Shown here one piece after another: positions 35,540 to 47,448 of a stretch of 64,000 bases of DNA (positions within the stretch are counted from its first letter, which is position 1; each line of letters opens with the position of its first letter). The notes under the pieces were generated by a model. The model was not told the origin of the DNA. It searched no databases and saw only the letters and a list, made by a program, of their open reading frames with translations. Source of the DNA: CAWJKP01 sp963843465 (GTDB lineage: Bacteria; Planctomycetota; Planctomycetia; Pirellulales; Thermoguttaceae); assembly GCA_963843465.1 (NCBI GenBank), contig CAWJKP010000002.1:620001-684000 (forward strand). The letters run 5' to 3'. The position numbers and the translations under genes were made by a program.

Positions 35540-36268
35540 CTACTTCTTTGCCGGGGTAATCGCCACGCCGTGGCTGGCGGGAAGGCGGTTCTGAACTTCG
35601 CTGTCGATCAGCCCGTCGACCAGGTGAATCACGCGGTCGGCCCGGGCGGCGACGTCGTCGTCGTGGGTGACCAGCACGATCGTCTGGCCCTGCTTGTCGA
35701 CCAGGTCCCGCAGCATGTTGGTCACCCGCTGACCGTTAGCGCTGTCCAAGTTGCCGGTGGGCTCATCGGCCAGGAGGATGGCCGGGTTGATCACCAGGGC
35801 CCGGGCGATGGCCACCCGCTGCTGCTCGCCGCCGGAAAGCGTGCTGGGGATATGAGTGCGGCGGCCGGCCATTTGCACCATCTCCAGGGCCTCCAGGGCA
35901 CGGCGGCGGGCCTCGGCGGATGGCACGCCGTCGAACTCCAGCGGCAGCGACACGTTCTCCTCCGCCGAAAGGATCGGCAACAAATTGAAAGCCTGGAAAA
36001 TGAAGCCGATGCGGCGGCGGCGGGTGATCGTCCGTTGGTCGTCGGAGAGCGTGGCCAGGTTGACGTTCTCCAGCAGCACCTCGCCGGCGGTGGGCCAATC
36101 GATGCCGCCCAACATGCAAAGCAGCGTGCTCTTGCCGGAGCCGGAGCGGCCCATGATCGCCACCATTTCTCCGGGTCGGACGGCCAGATCGACGCCTTTG
36201 AGGGCCTCGACGCGGGCTTCGCCTTCGCCGTAAGTCTTCGTGAGGCTGCGTGCTTCAAGCACGTACAT
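35540..36268 (-). CDS. ABC transporter ATPase, LolD/MacB type
   Basis: 242 residues from ATG 36268 (MYVLEARSLTKTYGEGEARVEALKGVDL). An upstream in-frame start would add 25 residues without family support. Walker A is GRSGSGKST, the Q-loop is in FIFQAFNLLPILSAEENVSLPLEF (the LolD hallmark), the signature is LSGGEQQRVAIARAL, and Walker B is ILLADEPTGNLDS, with the H-loop VTHDDDV. It powers the adjacent permease. The extracted substrate (lipoprotein, lipid or peptide) cannot be told. No separate LolE- or HlyD-type partner is visible. Confidence 0.93.
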   Translation of the reverse strand: MYVLEARSLTKTYGEGEARVEALKGVDLAVRPGEMVAIMGRSGSGKSTLLCMLGGIDWPTAGEVLLENVNLATLSDDQRTITRRRRIGFIFQAFNLLPILSAEENVSLPLEFDGVPSAEARRRALEALEMVQMAGRRTHIPSTLSGGEQQRVAIARALVINPAILLADEPTGNLDSANGQRVTNMLRDLVDKQGQTIVLVTHDDDVAARADRVIHLVDGLIDSEVQNRLPASHGVAITPAKK

Positions 36269-36811
36269 CGGCGCATTTCCGTTCGGAGGTCTGGGCCCGC
36301 TGTCCGACGGATCCCTGCGGACGTGTTTTCGTTGGCTGGTCATGGAAACCCGTTGGATTGCAAACCTTTGATTTTAATCTTACATGGGGGGACTCGGCAA
36401 GACGCACATCTCCTTTGAGGAGGGCGTTCTTTCGTGCGAAGCACCCGCAAAGTCAACCCTTATGTCATCGGCAACCCAGCCCGTCCGGGATGTATTTCCC
36501 CGCAGCCGCCGTCAATCCCTAACAGGAGTGCCAAGCTGGCCGACGGAATAGCCCCCTTGGGGAACCCGCCCCGAGGCGCCGAAAAAGAGCGCAGTCGTTG
36601 CCAAAATGACTGCAAATCTGATTCATGCCGCTGAGGGACTGCCGAATTGCAACTACCGCAAGGCAAATCCTTTAGGAGATCTGCTCGGGGCGTTAATGAG
36701 GAACTGGAACGCCGTTTGCACGCAGTAACACGCTGAGTTCAGGGGCGTATTAAGGTTCATCGAGAGAGATTATTGAGAACTGGGGACGAAAGACGTGGCG
36801 ATGGTGACATC
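36269..36811. other. Intergenic region between divergent genes
   Basis: About 540 bases upstream of both the ABC exporter (minus) and the TPR-like gene (plus). It probably holds both promoters, but I see no clear motif, RNA gene or REP element. Short frames in it show no family signature. Confidence 0.35.
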
Positions 36812-37150
36812 ATGAGCATCGAGACCAAGCAACTGGTTCGGATTGCCAAGCGACTGGTGGAGGCCACCGGTTATCTGGAGTTGGGAATGATCCAACATAC
36901 GCTCGACGAGCTCGATTCGCTCGCCAGTCGGGGGTTTTTCCAGGCGGAGATCAAGATCCTCCGCGGGGAGGCCCTGCGTCAACAGAATCGCTATGCCAGC
37001 GCCGCCACGGCCCTGAAGTTGTCCGCCCGCGAGGCCTCCTCGCCGCACAGCAAGGCAGCTTGGTTGGCCCTCAGCTCTCCTTGCCCGTCGCTCGGCGGTC
37101 GCGACCGCGCCGGCCCCTCGTTGGCCCGCGCTCGCGATGACCGCGAGTAG
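36812..37150 (+). CDS. Small hypothetical protein with TPR-like helices
   Basis: 112 residues from ATG 36812 (MSIETKQLVRIAKRLVEATGYLELGMIQHTLDEL). The alpha-helical pattern YLELGMIQHTLDELDSLASRGFFQAEIKILRGEALRQQNRYASAATALKLS fits about two TPR-like units. The last 30 residues (SSPCPSLGGRDRAGPSLARARDD) are less regular, possibly a decayed third unit. It is compact, has no signal peptide and is probably cytosolic. It converges on nagA, with a strong hairpin between them. Function unknown. Confidence 0.55.
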   Translation: MSIETKQLVRIAKRLVEATGYLELGMIQHTLDELDSLASRGFFQAEIKILRGEALRQQNRYASAATALKLSAREASSPHSKAAWLALSSPCPSLGGRDRAGPSLARARDDRE

Positions 37151-37157
37151 GGCCCCT

Positions 37158-37206
37158 AGGGCCTGTAAAACGATAAGTTGGGCAAACTTATTGTTTTACA
37201 GGCCCT
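37158..37206. terminator. Long hairpin between convergent genes, probable bidirectional terminator
   Basis: AGGGCCTGTAAAAC on the left pairs with GTTTTACAGGCCCT on the right, and AAGTT with AACTT inside. It sits exactly between the ends of the 36812 gene and nagA. It lacks the outer GTAG of the REP families, so a terminator is more likely than a mobile repeat, though it may be another family. Confidence 0.6.
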
Positions 37207-38402
37207 TACTGTCGGGCCGGTCCTGGGGTCCAAGGCTGGCCGTAGCGAAGCTCGCCGTCGGCGAGCGTAGCGTGGACTTCGAGATCGGCAAACGAGGAAT
37301 CGCGGGCTCTCAGCAGCGTGAACTGGATCAGGTCGGCCGGCTGCCCCGGCTCGAGCGACAGCGGAGCTAGTCCGAGCAGGCGGGCAGGTTGCTGGCTGGC
37401 CAGGGTCACTGCAGAGGCCAGGTCCAACCCGGCGAAGTCCATGACTCGGGCCACGGCGGTCGAAAGCGGCTGCGAGGCGCCGGCCAGGAATTGTCGCTGC
37501 CCGGCAACGACCAACCTGCCGTCGTCGAGGATTTCCACGTCGGCGAGCCCGCTGGCGTAGCGACCCGGCGGGAGGCCTGCTTGGCTGGCCAGGTCGCTGA
37601 CCAGGATACATCGTGCGGGAGTTTTGGCGCGGAGGAACGTCTTGACCACTTCGGGAGGCAAATGATGGCCGTCGACGATCAGGCTTGCCCAAAGCCGGTC
37701 CTCGGCCAGTTGGTCCCAAAGGTAATTGGGATGCCGCGGCAGATAGCGATGAGATCCGTTGCCCAGATGGGTGCTCAGCCGGGCGCCGGCGTCGACCGCG
37801 CGGCGGATCTGGCGCGAGTCGGCCGCCGTGTGGCCGATGGCCACCAGCACGCCGCCGGCCACAACCCGGCCCACGAATTCCGCGGCCGAGTCGAACTCGA
37901 CGCCCATCGTCAGCAGGCGGATCCGGCCTTGAGCCGCCTCTTGCAGCCGCTGGAACTCGTCCCAATCGGGCGCACGGCAGCAGGACGCCGGATGGGCGCC
38001 TCGCGGGCCGTCCTCGCGGGAAATATAAGGGCCTTCCAGGTGAATGCCCGCTATCTGCCGGTCCAAAAGCGGGTCGATCCGACATGCCTCGTCAATGGTC
38101 CGCAGGCCGTGTACGAGGACTTCCTGCCGCTCCGTGGTGAGCGTGGGGAGGAACCGGGTAACCCCGAAGGCGAACATTTTCCGGCCAATGTCGGCCACCT
38201 GCCGCGGCGTAAGCTCGCGCGAGCTGAAGGCCTGGCCGGCGTAACCGTTGACCTGGAGGTCCCAGAGCCCGGGAGCAATCCACGGCCAGCCGGCGGCGGT
38301 TGCGGCATCCACCTCAAGCGGAGCGATCCGCGCGATCCGGCCCGCGTGAATCTCAAGAAGCGACGTTTTTCCCGTATCGAATCGGCGGCCGAGCAGTTGC
38401 AT
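37206..38402 (-). CDS. nagA: N-acetylglucosamine-6-phosphate deacetylase
   Basis: 398 residues, an amidohydrolase-fold enzyme that removes acetate from GlcNAc-6-P in amino-sugar recycling. Motifs include IAPGLWDLQVNGYAGQAFSS, IHLEGPYISREDGPRGAHPASC (metal Glu), VAIGHTAADSRQIRRAVDAGARLSTHLGNGSH (metal His) and LIVDGHHLPPEVVK, with LVSDLASQAGLPPGRY and its catalytic Asp near the C-terminal third. The N-terminus MQLLGRRFDTGKTSLLEIHAGRIARI fits the beta-sandwich domain. No nagB or transporter gene is adjacent. Confidence 0.88.
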   Translation of the reverse strand: MQLLGRRFDTGKTSLLEIHAGRIARIAPLEVDAATAAGWPWIAPGLWDLQVNGYAGQAFSSRELTPRQVADIGRKMFAFGVTRFLPTLTTERQEVLVHGLRTIDEACRIDPLLDRQIAGIHLEGPYISREDGPRGAHPASCCRAPDWDEFQRLQEAAQGRIRLLTMGVEFDSAAEFVGRVVAGGVLVAIGHTAADSRQIRRAVDAGARLSTHLGNGSHRYLPRHPNYLWDQLAEDRLWASLIVDGHHLPPEVVKTFLRAKTPARCILVSDLASQAGLPPGRYASGLADVEILDDGRLVVAGQRQFLAGASQPLSTAVARVMDFAGLDLASAVTLASQQPARLLGLAPLSLEPGQPADLIQFTLLRARDSSFADLEVHATLADGELRYGQPWTPGPARQ

Positions 38403-38453
38403 GGTTCCCCCCTCCTAGAGGCCACTGTAGCAAAGCGAGTGCCGATAGGGAAG

Positions 38454-38544
38454 GTAGGGTGGGACCAGGCCGCCTTGGCGGCCGCCGGCCCACCAGCAGG
38501 ACCGGTGGGCCGGCGCTCGCTACCGCGAGCTTGTCCCACCCTAC
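38454..38544. repeat. REP pair, family F1
   Basis: GTAGGGTGGGACCAGGCC opening and CTTGTCCCACCCTAC closing. A half copy follows 25 bases downstream. Confidence 0.9.
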
Positions 38545-38568
38545 TCCTTGCGTTTGATCTGCAGCCGC

Positions 38569-38609
38569 GGTGGGCCGGCGCTCGCTTTTGCGAGCTTGCC
38601 CCACCCTAC
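38569..38609. repeat. Half REP, family F1
   Basis: GGTGGGCCGGCGCTCGC...GCCCCACCCTAC, one hairpin half next to the full pair at 38454. Confidence 0.85.
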
Positions 38610-38795
38610 TACTACCACCCTACCCTGTCCGGCGTTTTGCGCGGGTGGCGCAGTTGATTGGCTTGCCACAATGGCGACAATCTCCTAAGATTTGCTGTAG
38701 TCATCGTTTATGACGTTGGCTGAGATCCGTGCAGCAGCGCCAATCCGATGGATCGCGCTTGTGGACTTTCAGCCGAGGCGTGAGAAGGAGGACTT

Positions 38796-41700
38796 ATGGT
38801 CCGAGATTCACGGACGCGGGGTCCGTTTGCCAGGCGAGTGGCCTTGGGGCTGATCGTTTTGACGGTCCTCGGGGCGGCGGCGCGGGCGCAGCAAGGGATG
38901 GTTCCGGGCGCCAACGCCCGCAAGGCCGGACCGCCGGCGGCCCGCCAACCCGGTGGCGCCACGTTTGGCGACCCATTTTTGCCCAGCGAGGGGCCGTCGG
39001 TCTTGGCCAAGGCAGATCGCGCCCAGGTGCAGTTGCTCGGTCTGGCTCGACAATTGGTGGAGCGGGGCCGGTATGCCGAGGCGGTCCGCGCGTTGGGGGC
39101 GATTCTCGACAGTCCCGAAGACAATTTCCTGCCGGAGAGATCCGGTCCCATTCAGCGCCGCAGTCTCAAGTCCGAAGCGCAGCAGATGTTGGGGCAGATG
39201 CCGGCGGCGGGCACGGACCTCTACGAGTTGCAATTCGGCGCCCGCGCCCGGCAGATGCTCGACGAGGCCATCGCCGGCGGCAGCGTCTCCGGGCTGACCG
39301 AGGTCTCGCGGCGGTTCTTTCATACGCGGGCCGGCTATGAAGCGACGTTCCTCTTGGGTCTGGACCACCTCGACCACGGTCGGGCCCTGGCCGGGGCTCT
39401 GGTGCTGAAGAGACTGCGCGATCAGTGCCGAGTCGCGGAGCAGTTTGAGCCGGCGCTTTCTTCAGCGCTGGCCACCTGTTGGCTGCGGGCCGCGTCGCCC
39501 AAGGAGGCCCGGGAGACGCTCTCGGCGCTGCGGGCCAGGCATCCCGACGCGCGGATCCAGATCGGCGGCAAGGAAGCGCCGTTGTTGGCCAGCGACGATG
39601 CGGCGGTCGCCTGGCTTTCCACCCTGGTGGTGGCGGCGACGGCCCAAATGCCCGGCGTCGATCGCTGGGCCATGGTCCGCGGCAATCCGGCCCGCAACGC
39701 CGTCGCCGACGGCGGGGAGCCGCTGTTGAGCATGCGGTGGCGGGTGCCGACGTTGGATCACCCCTACATCGAGGCCATGCTCCAGGAGTTGCACAATTAC
39801 GAAGAGGACCAGGATCAGTGGATGTTGCCGGGCGTGCATCCGCTGGTGGTCAACGACATGGTGCTGATGCGGACCACGCGGAACTTGCTGGCGGTGGATT
39901 TCAATTCGGGCAAGCGGCTCTGGGAAGGCCCGCCGCGGGAAGACCCGTTCGAGGCCATGCTCAGCTCCCGTTCTCAGGAGGACCCGCAGGGCTACAATGG
40001 GCCGGGCGGGTACCGCCCCGAGCAGCAGATCGAGCAGGGTCTCCGCTTCCGCATGTTCGGCGATGCCACCTACGGCACGCTGAGCAGCGACGGCCAGTGC
40101 GTCTTCGCCGTCGAGGACTTGCAGCTTGAGACCGCCGGCGGCGGCCGGAACATGTTCTTCACCGGGCAGCGCCGCAACGAGGAGAGCGCGCCGAAGGCCT
40201 ACAACCGGCTGGCGGCCTACGAGCTCCGCACGGGCCGGTTGAAGTGGGAGTTGGGTGGCGAGCCGCAGGTCAACCTGCCGCTGGCCGGCGCTTCTTCCTC
40301 GGCCCGCCGCTGCCCTTGATGGATCAACTCTTCGTGCTGGCCGAGTCGCGGGGCGAGATCCGCCTGGCGGCGCTGGACGGGAAGACGGGTAGCCCGCTCT
40401 GGTCGCAGCAGTTGGCCGACGCCGACCGCGACATCCTCAACGACCCTTTGCGGCGGCTGGCGGGCGTGGCGCCCTCCTATGCCGACGGGATTCTCGTTTG
40501 CCCGACGGGCAACAAGTCGATCGTGGCCCTCGAAGCGGCCACCCGCTCGCTGCTCTGGGGTTATACCTATAGCGCTGACAACGACCAGAGCCAGCAGCAG
40601 GCGATGTTCTTCGCCATGCAAGGCGTCCCGGTTGTCAACGCGAACCTCCGCTTTACCGACTCCAGCGCGGTGATCGCCGACGGCTACGTGCTGGCGACCC
40701 CCGTCGATTCCAACGAGGTCCACTGCCTGAAGCTGGCCGACGGCACGCTCTGCTGGACCGAGCCGCGGCAAGACGACCTCTACCTGGCCTGCGTCCGCCA
40801 GCAAACGGTGGTCCTGGTGGGCCGGCAGGGGGTGCGGGCGCTGCGGCTGGCGCCGCCGTCGAAGGAGGAAGCCGAGCGCGCCAAGAGCGAGGCCAGGGCC
40901 CACAAGGCCGATGCCGGCCAAAGCGACGTCGTTGGCGAGAACCGCGGCGAATCCCGCGAGGAGGCGGTCCGTCCGCTTGCGGCGTGGGGCGGCCGCAAGA
41001 TCGCCTATCCGCCCGGGGCCGCCCCCAGCGGCACGGGCTTCCAAAGCGGCGATCTCTACTATCTGCCGTTGACCAACGGCGAAGTGATCGGCATCGATCT
41101 GGGAGAAGGCCGCATCGTCTCCGCGGCCAAGGGCCGGGGAGCCATGCCCGGCAACCTGGTCTGCTACAAAGGCAAGATCGTCTCCCAGCGGGCCGACGCC
41201 GTCGAGGTCTATTATCAACTGGTCGCCCTGCGGAAGCTGATCGACCGCCGCCTGGCGGCCCGGCCCGACGACTCCGAGGCCCTGAGCTTGCGCGGCGAAA
41301 TTCTCTGGCACGAGGGGAACCTCTCGGAGGCCATCCGCTGCTTCCGCCGCAGCCTGGACCTGACCGACAACCCGAGCACGCGGGCGCTGTTGCGCGAGTC
41401 TCTGTTGGACGGATTGCGGGTCGATTTCGCCCGGCTCCGCGGCCATGCCGGCGAGATCCCGCCGCTTTGCGACGAGCCGGCCCAGCAGGCAACCTATCTA
41501 TGCCTGATGGCCTCGGGCCTGCAAGCCGCAGGCGAGTTCCACGCCGCTTTAGAGCAGTACCAGCGGCTGGTGGCGTTGGACCGCGAGCACCGCGGCATGG
41601 AAACCATCGACAAGTCGCTGAGCGTCCGCCGCGATCGCTGGCTGCAAGTGCAACTGGCCAACCTGCGGCAGGCGGCGCCGCCGGCCGTGCAAGCCGAGAT

Positions 41701-43693
41701 CGACCGCTACGTGGCTTCCTGCTGGCAGGAGGCGCAGAAAAGCGGAACGGCCCAGGCGATCCGCCAGTTCCTCGACTATTTCGCCGGGCAACCCTTGGGC
41801 ACGGAAGCTCGGCAAGCGATGATTCAGAAGTACCGCCAGTCGGGTAATTTCCTCGCGGCGGAGTTCCTTCTGAGCGAGGAGGAGCAGTCCGGCGATCCCC
41901 GGCGGATGGCGGCGGCCACCGCCGAGATGGCCGACCTGCTGCGGCAGGCGGGCCGTCCGCAGGACGCCGCCATTTACTACCGGCGATTGGCCGGCGAGCT
42001 GGCCGCCGTGGTCGGCGCCGACGGCAAGACAGGCAAGCAGCGGGTCGATGCGCTTCCCGCGGACGACCCGGTCCGGCCGCTTTTGGCCGCCGCGTCGCCG
42101 TGGCCGGTGGGCAACGTGCTTGTGGAGAAGATCCCGAAAAGTCTCCCCGCGCCCACCGTCAACCAGGCGAGCATCGAGTTCCAGGGCGACCGCAGTCCGT
42201 TCTTCCTGGAGACCACGGTGGACTTGCAACAGGCGCCGCCGCAGCTCGTCGGCCACGACGGCTACGGCAACGTCCTCTGGCATTTGTCGCTGATGGAGAT
42301 CGCCCGCGAGAACCGCTTCTCGCTGAACCAGAGCGCGATGCGGGTGCAGGCCCAGGGGCACCTGCTGCTGCTGTCCGTGGGTGACAAGGTACTGGCTATC
42401 GATACCCTGTGCAAAGCAGGTGGATCGGCCCGCCTCCTCTGGAGCCAGGACCTCGACGAGCCCCGCACCGACCTGGTCCGCAGCGCCCAGCTCCGCGTCC
42501 TCTTTGCCAACCAGCCGGCGGCTCTGCAGCAGCTCCGCATGGCCAACGGCGAGCCGGCGATCAGCTTGCCGGAGGCGGTCAGCGGGCAGATGCTCTGCCT
42601 GCGGCGCTCGCACACCTGCCTGGGCCTCGATCCGGCCAGCGGCCAGACCATCTGGACGCGGCAGGACATCCGGCCGGAGAACACGCTCTTCGGCGACCGG
42701 GACTACATCGTCGTGGCCCCCCTGAACGAGTCGAAGGCCCTCGTGCTGCGGGCCCGCGACGGCACCACGGCCGGCGTGCGGGAGGTCCCTTCCGCCCGCT
42801 TCGCCACCCTGGGCCGCAACGTGCTGGTCTGGCACGCCGAAGGCGACCGGGCCACGCTGCAAATGTTCGACGCCTGGACGGGCAAGGCACTCTGGCCCGA
42901 ACGCCAGTTCGCGGCCAGTGCCCAGTTGGCCCTGGCCGATCGCGAGGCGATCGGGATCTTCGAGCCGGGCGGGAGGTTCTTGTTGATCGCGCTGCCCGGC
43001 GGGGCGACGATCACCGATACCATGCTGCTGCCCCAGCCGGGTCTAACCAAGATCACCCTGCTCCGCTCGCCCGACCAGTTCCTCTTGATCACCCAATCCG
43101 GCGAAGGCGAAGACGACGCCCAACGCCAGATGCAGGCCATGCCCGGAACCAACGGCGAGCGGGTCCAGCGGGTCACCAAGGGTCGGGTCTACGGCTTCGA
43201 TCGCCGGGGTAGGAGCCTTTGGCCCAAGCCGGTCAAGATCGACGATCAGCTCCTCCTTCTGGACCAGCCCAGCCAGCTCCCCGTGCTGATCTTCGCGGCG
43301 ATGATCAACCAACGCAGGCAGCAGCAGATGCAGAACACCACGGCCCTGTTAGCCATCGACCGCCGCAACGGCCGCGTGGTCTGGAACGAGCGGTTGCACG
43401 TGCCGACCCATTGCTTTACGATTGTGGGCGACCCGGGAAAAAACAAGACCGTCGATATGCAGCTCCTCAATTGCACCGTGCGGCTGACCTTCACCGATCA
43501 GCCGCTGCCGGCGTCCGCGGTGACTTCTCCGGCGAAGACCACGACGGCCACCAAGGCCCTGTTCAACGCCCTGCGCAGGGCCGCCCTCGGCCGCAGCGGC
43601 GACGACGATGAGGACGACGGCCCGGAACCGGCGGTCCCCGTTCCCGCCGCACCGCCGGCCAACAAGGCCCTGCCTCCGGCGCCGGGTAGGTAG
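38796..43693 (+). CDS. Giant secreted PQQ-like beta-propeller/TPR protein (one-base frameshift near 40287)
   Basis: About 1630 residues when joined, an unusually large protein. ATG 38796 follows AAGGAGGA. A signal segment (LGLIVLTVLGAAARAQQ, after a basic start) leads to an N-terminal TPR-like part, then PQQ-like repeats such as LLAVDFNSGKRLWEGPPRED and VVALEAATRSLLWGYTYS, a central TPR-like helical part (about residues 830-1050: LSLRGEILWHEGNLSEAIRCFRRSLDLTDN), and a second PQQ-like propeller (CLGLDPASGQTIWTRQDI, LLAIDRRNGRVVWNERL). The frame breaks between NLPLAG and RFFLGPPLPLMDQLFVLAESRG; one extra base joins them. Such proteins are typical of planctomycetes and may bind ligands or other proteins outside the cytoplasm. 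Function unknown. Confidence 0.85.
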
Positions 43694-43719
43694 CGAGGTC
43701 CGGCCTAGAAATAACTTCC

Positions 43720-43772
43720 GTACTCGTCACGCTCCGCGTGACGTTTTCCCTCTCGCGGAGCGAGAGGAGTAC
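43720..43772. repeat. REP pair, family F9
   Basis: GTACTCGTCACGCTCCGCG and a partner ending CGAGAGGAGTAC. Outer arms (ACTTCC/GGAAGT) extend the inverted repeat to about 43714-43787. Same family as the elements inside the genes at 49847 and 57133. Confidence 0.88.
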
Positions 43773-43787
43773 GAGAAAGGCGGAAGT

Positions 43788-44106
43788 ACGCTTCCCCATT
43801 CTCATGGGTGGCCCTGGTAGCTCTACTATCGGGATTCACTGGAAAAAGGACGGAGTCCCGTTTTCCCTCTGAACCTTTCGGCCGCCGCGCTCAAGTATAG
43901 ACAACGCTGACGGCGCCCCGGGAAATCCTTGGCCGGCGCTTGACAATGGGAAAACCCGCAACCAAACTCATATTTGGCGGGGTCTGGGCGGCCCCGGCAA
44001 AGGGAAGCGCTCGGTGAGCTGTCACCCGGCCGCCGTGCGGCAAGGATATACTGGAGGAAGACCTTGGTCTTTCCGCCGGTGTTGAGCAGGAGGGAGGGGG
44101 GAACCC
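43788..44106. other. Intergenic region upstream of the terpene-cyclase-like gene
   Basis: About 320 bases without a gene. It ends with GGAGGGAGGGGGG, a purine-rich ribosome-binding region just before ATG 44107. The promoter of the following gene and perhaps of the downstream operon probably lies here, but I cannot point to it. Confidence 0.35.
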
Positions 44107-45153
44107 ATGAATAGCATCCCGCGTTGCGTGCGGCCGGTCGGGTTGCCGGCCTTGCTGGCGCTATCGCTTGTCTGGGCGGATGGACCGGTTTGGGCGCTAG
44201 GGTCTAAGGACCCGGAGGTAGTCAAGGTCGTTTCGCAGGGACTGGAGTGGCTGGCCAGGCACCAGTCGAGTCGCGGTCGGTGGACGGCCAATAACGGCTT
44301 CTACCCGTCGGCCATGACCTCGCTGGCGGGCGTCGCCTTCTTGGCCCAGGGCTCCACGACCACCCAGGGCAAGTATGCCGCCACGGTCCGCAGCACGGTC
44401 GATTTTCTCTTGGACAACGCCCGGCCCAACGGCCTGATCGGCGATCCGCTCCACGACGACCGTTATACCTACGGCCACGGCTTCGCCATGCTCTTCCTCT
44501 CGCAGGTGCTGGGCGAAGAGGAGGACGTCGATCGCCGGGCGCAACTGGTCAACGCGTTGACCAAGGCGGTGACCTTCTGCGGCCGTGCGCAGACGGAGCC
44601 CGGCGGCTGGGGATACGTCAGCGCCAAGGACGGGCAGGGCTTCGACGAAGGGTCGACCACGATCACCCAAGTGCAGGGGCTTCGCGCCTGCCGCAACGCC
44701 GGCATCCCCGTGCCCAAGGAGATCATCGAAAAGGCCATCAAGTACATCCGCAACTGCACCACGCCCGACGGCGGCGTGCAGTACAATTCCAAGGGCGGCG
44801 GCCCCCGTCCGGCGATCTCGGCGGCGGCCATCGCCTGCCTGTTCAACGCCGGCGATTACGACAGCCAGTACGTTCCCAAGCTGCAGGACTACTGCCGCAA
44901 GAACCTGGACAACATCTCCAACCAGGGCTTCGGCCATTGGCACTACGCCCACTACTATTACGCCCAGGTCCGCTACCGTGAAGGCGGCAAGAGTTGGGAG
45001 GAATACCGCGACAAGGTCTACGACCGGCTGGTCAAGGAGATCAGTCCCGAGGGCTGCTGGAACCAGGGCTACGTGGGCCCGGTCTTTACCACGGCCGTGA
45101 ACCTCACGATCCTCCAGTTGGAGAACGCCAATCTGCCCATCTACCAACGCTAG
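44107..45153 (+). CDS. Secreted prenyltransferase/squalene-oxidase-repeat protein
   Basis: 348 residues with a signal peptide (GLPALLALSLVWADGPVWALG). The remainder consists of alpha/alpha-barrel repeats of the terpene cyclase/prenyltransferase superfamily: VVSQGLEWLARHQSSRGRWT, MTSLAGVAFLAQGSTTTQGKY, AVTFCGRAQTEPGGWGY, IKYIRNCTTPDGGVQYN, and the QW-like G-G-W and F-GHWHYAHYYYAQ blocks. The catalytic DxDD motif of squalene cyclases is not visible, so an enzymatic role is doubtful. Export also argues against a cytosolic cyclase. It is common in planctomycetes. It lies about 160 bases upstream of moxR, the start of a long co-directional run. Confidence 0.8.
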   Translation: MNSIPRCVRPVGLPALLALSLVWADGPVWALGSKDPEVVKVVSQGLEWLARHQSSRGRWTANNGFYPSAMTSLAGVAFLAQGSTTTQGKYAATVRSTVDFLLDNARPNGLIGDPLHDDRYTYGHGFAMLFLSQVLGEEEDVDRRAQLVNALTKAVTFCGRAQTEPGGWGYVSAKDGQGFDEGSTTITQVQGLRACRNAGIPVPKEIIEKAIKYIRNCTTPDGGVQYNSKGGGPRPAISAAAIACLFNAGDYDSQYVPKLQDYCRKNLDNISNQGFGHWHYAHYYYAQVRYREGGKSWEEYRDKVYDRLVKEISPEGCWNQGYVGPVFTTAVNLTILQLENANLPIYQR

Positions 45154-45157
45154 GCAT

Positions 45158-45305
45158 TTTGGATTTTAGATTTTGGATTTTGGATTTTGAGCATCCCATG
45201 TTCAAGATTCAGCGTCTAAGTCCGGAATCTGAAATCCAATATCTCAAATCTGAAATCCAATACCTCAGATCGGAACCCTGAAATCTCAACCCTGAACCCT
45301 GAAAC
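45158..45305. repeat. AT-rich intergenic repeat, family F16
   Basis: Runs of TTTTGGATTTTGGAT and then CTGAAATCCAATA / CTCAAATCTGAAATCC units in a GC-rich surrounding. The same unit occurs at 26361. Lies between the cyclase-like gene and moxR. Confidence 0.75.
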
Positions 45306-45311
45306 AGACGC

Positions 45312-46418
<1,107 letters not shown>

Positions 46419-47448
46419 GGCGATCAAGCGGATCTCGCGGATGGACCTCCGCGCCCGGAAAGTCGTCGAGGGCTTCCTGGCGGGCATGCACCGCAGTCCC
46501 TACTTCGGCCGCTCCGTCGAGTTCCGCCAGCACCGCCAATACTCCGCCGGCGACGACATCCGCTACATCGACTGGAAGGTCTGGGGTAAACAGGACCGCT
46601 TCTACGTCAAGCAGTTCGAGGAAGAGACCAACCTGCGGGCGACGCTCCTGGTCGACGTCTCCCATAGCATGCATTACGGCTCGGGGGCCATGACCAAGTT
46701 CGAGTACGCCGCCACCATCGCCGTGAGCCTGGCCTACCTCCTGCTCCGCCAGCAGGACGCCGTGGGCTGCGTGGCCTTCGACGACCGCCAACGAGCGGTC
46801 GTCCCCCAGCGGACCCGCCGCAACCACCTCAATGCGATCATCACGGCGCTGGACGCCAGCGAGCCGAACAACAAGACCGACCTCTACCGCATCCTCCGCA
46901 ACGCGGCCGAATCTTTTCCCCGCCGCGGAATGGTCGTGCTGATCTCCGATCTGCTGGCCGACCGCCCGGGCCTCGATGCGCGGCCTGAAACTGCTGCGCA
47001 GCCGCGGCCACGACCTGTTGGTGTTCCACGTCATGGACGACGACGAGTTGGACTTCCCCTTCAACGGCCCCACCCGCTTTGAAGGCCTCGAGCTGCCCGA
47101 GGTTCTCAACTGCAATCCCCGGGCGCTGCGCGAGGGCTACCTTCAGGCCCTGGGCGCGTTCTTGGAAGAGGTGCGGCGGGGCTGCGCCCATAACAACACC
47201 GACTATGCCCTGCTGCGGACCAGCCAGCCGCTGGACGCGGCCCTGGCCGCCTACTTGAGCAACCGCCTGGGAATGCACCACCGCAACTGAAGGCCCGCGC
47301 ACCAATGAGCTGGCAAAATCGCCGAGCGCATGATCCTGTAGGGAACGCAGGTAGCTTGTTCTTTCGCCTGTCTCCGCGTCTCTCCGTCTCCGCGTCCCCG
47401 CGTCCCCTCTACTAATCACTAACCACTGGCCACTGACCACTTTCTTTG

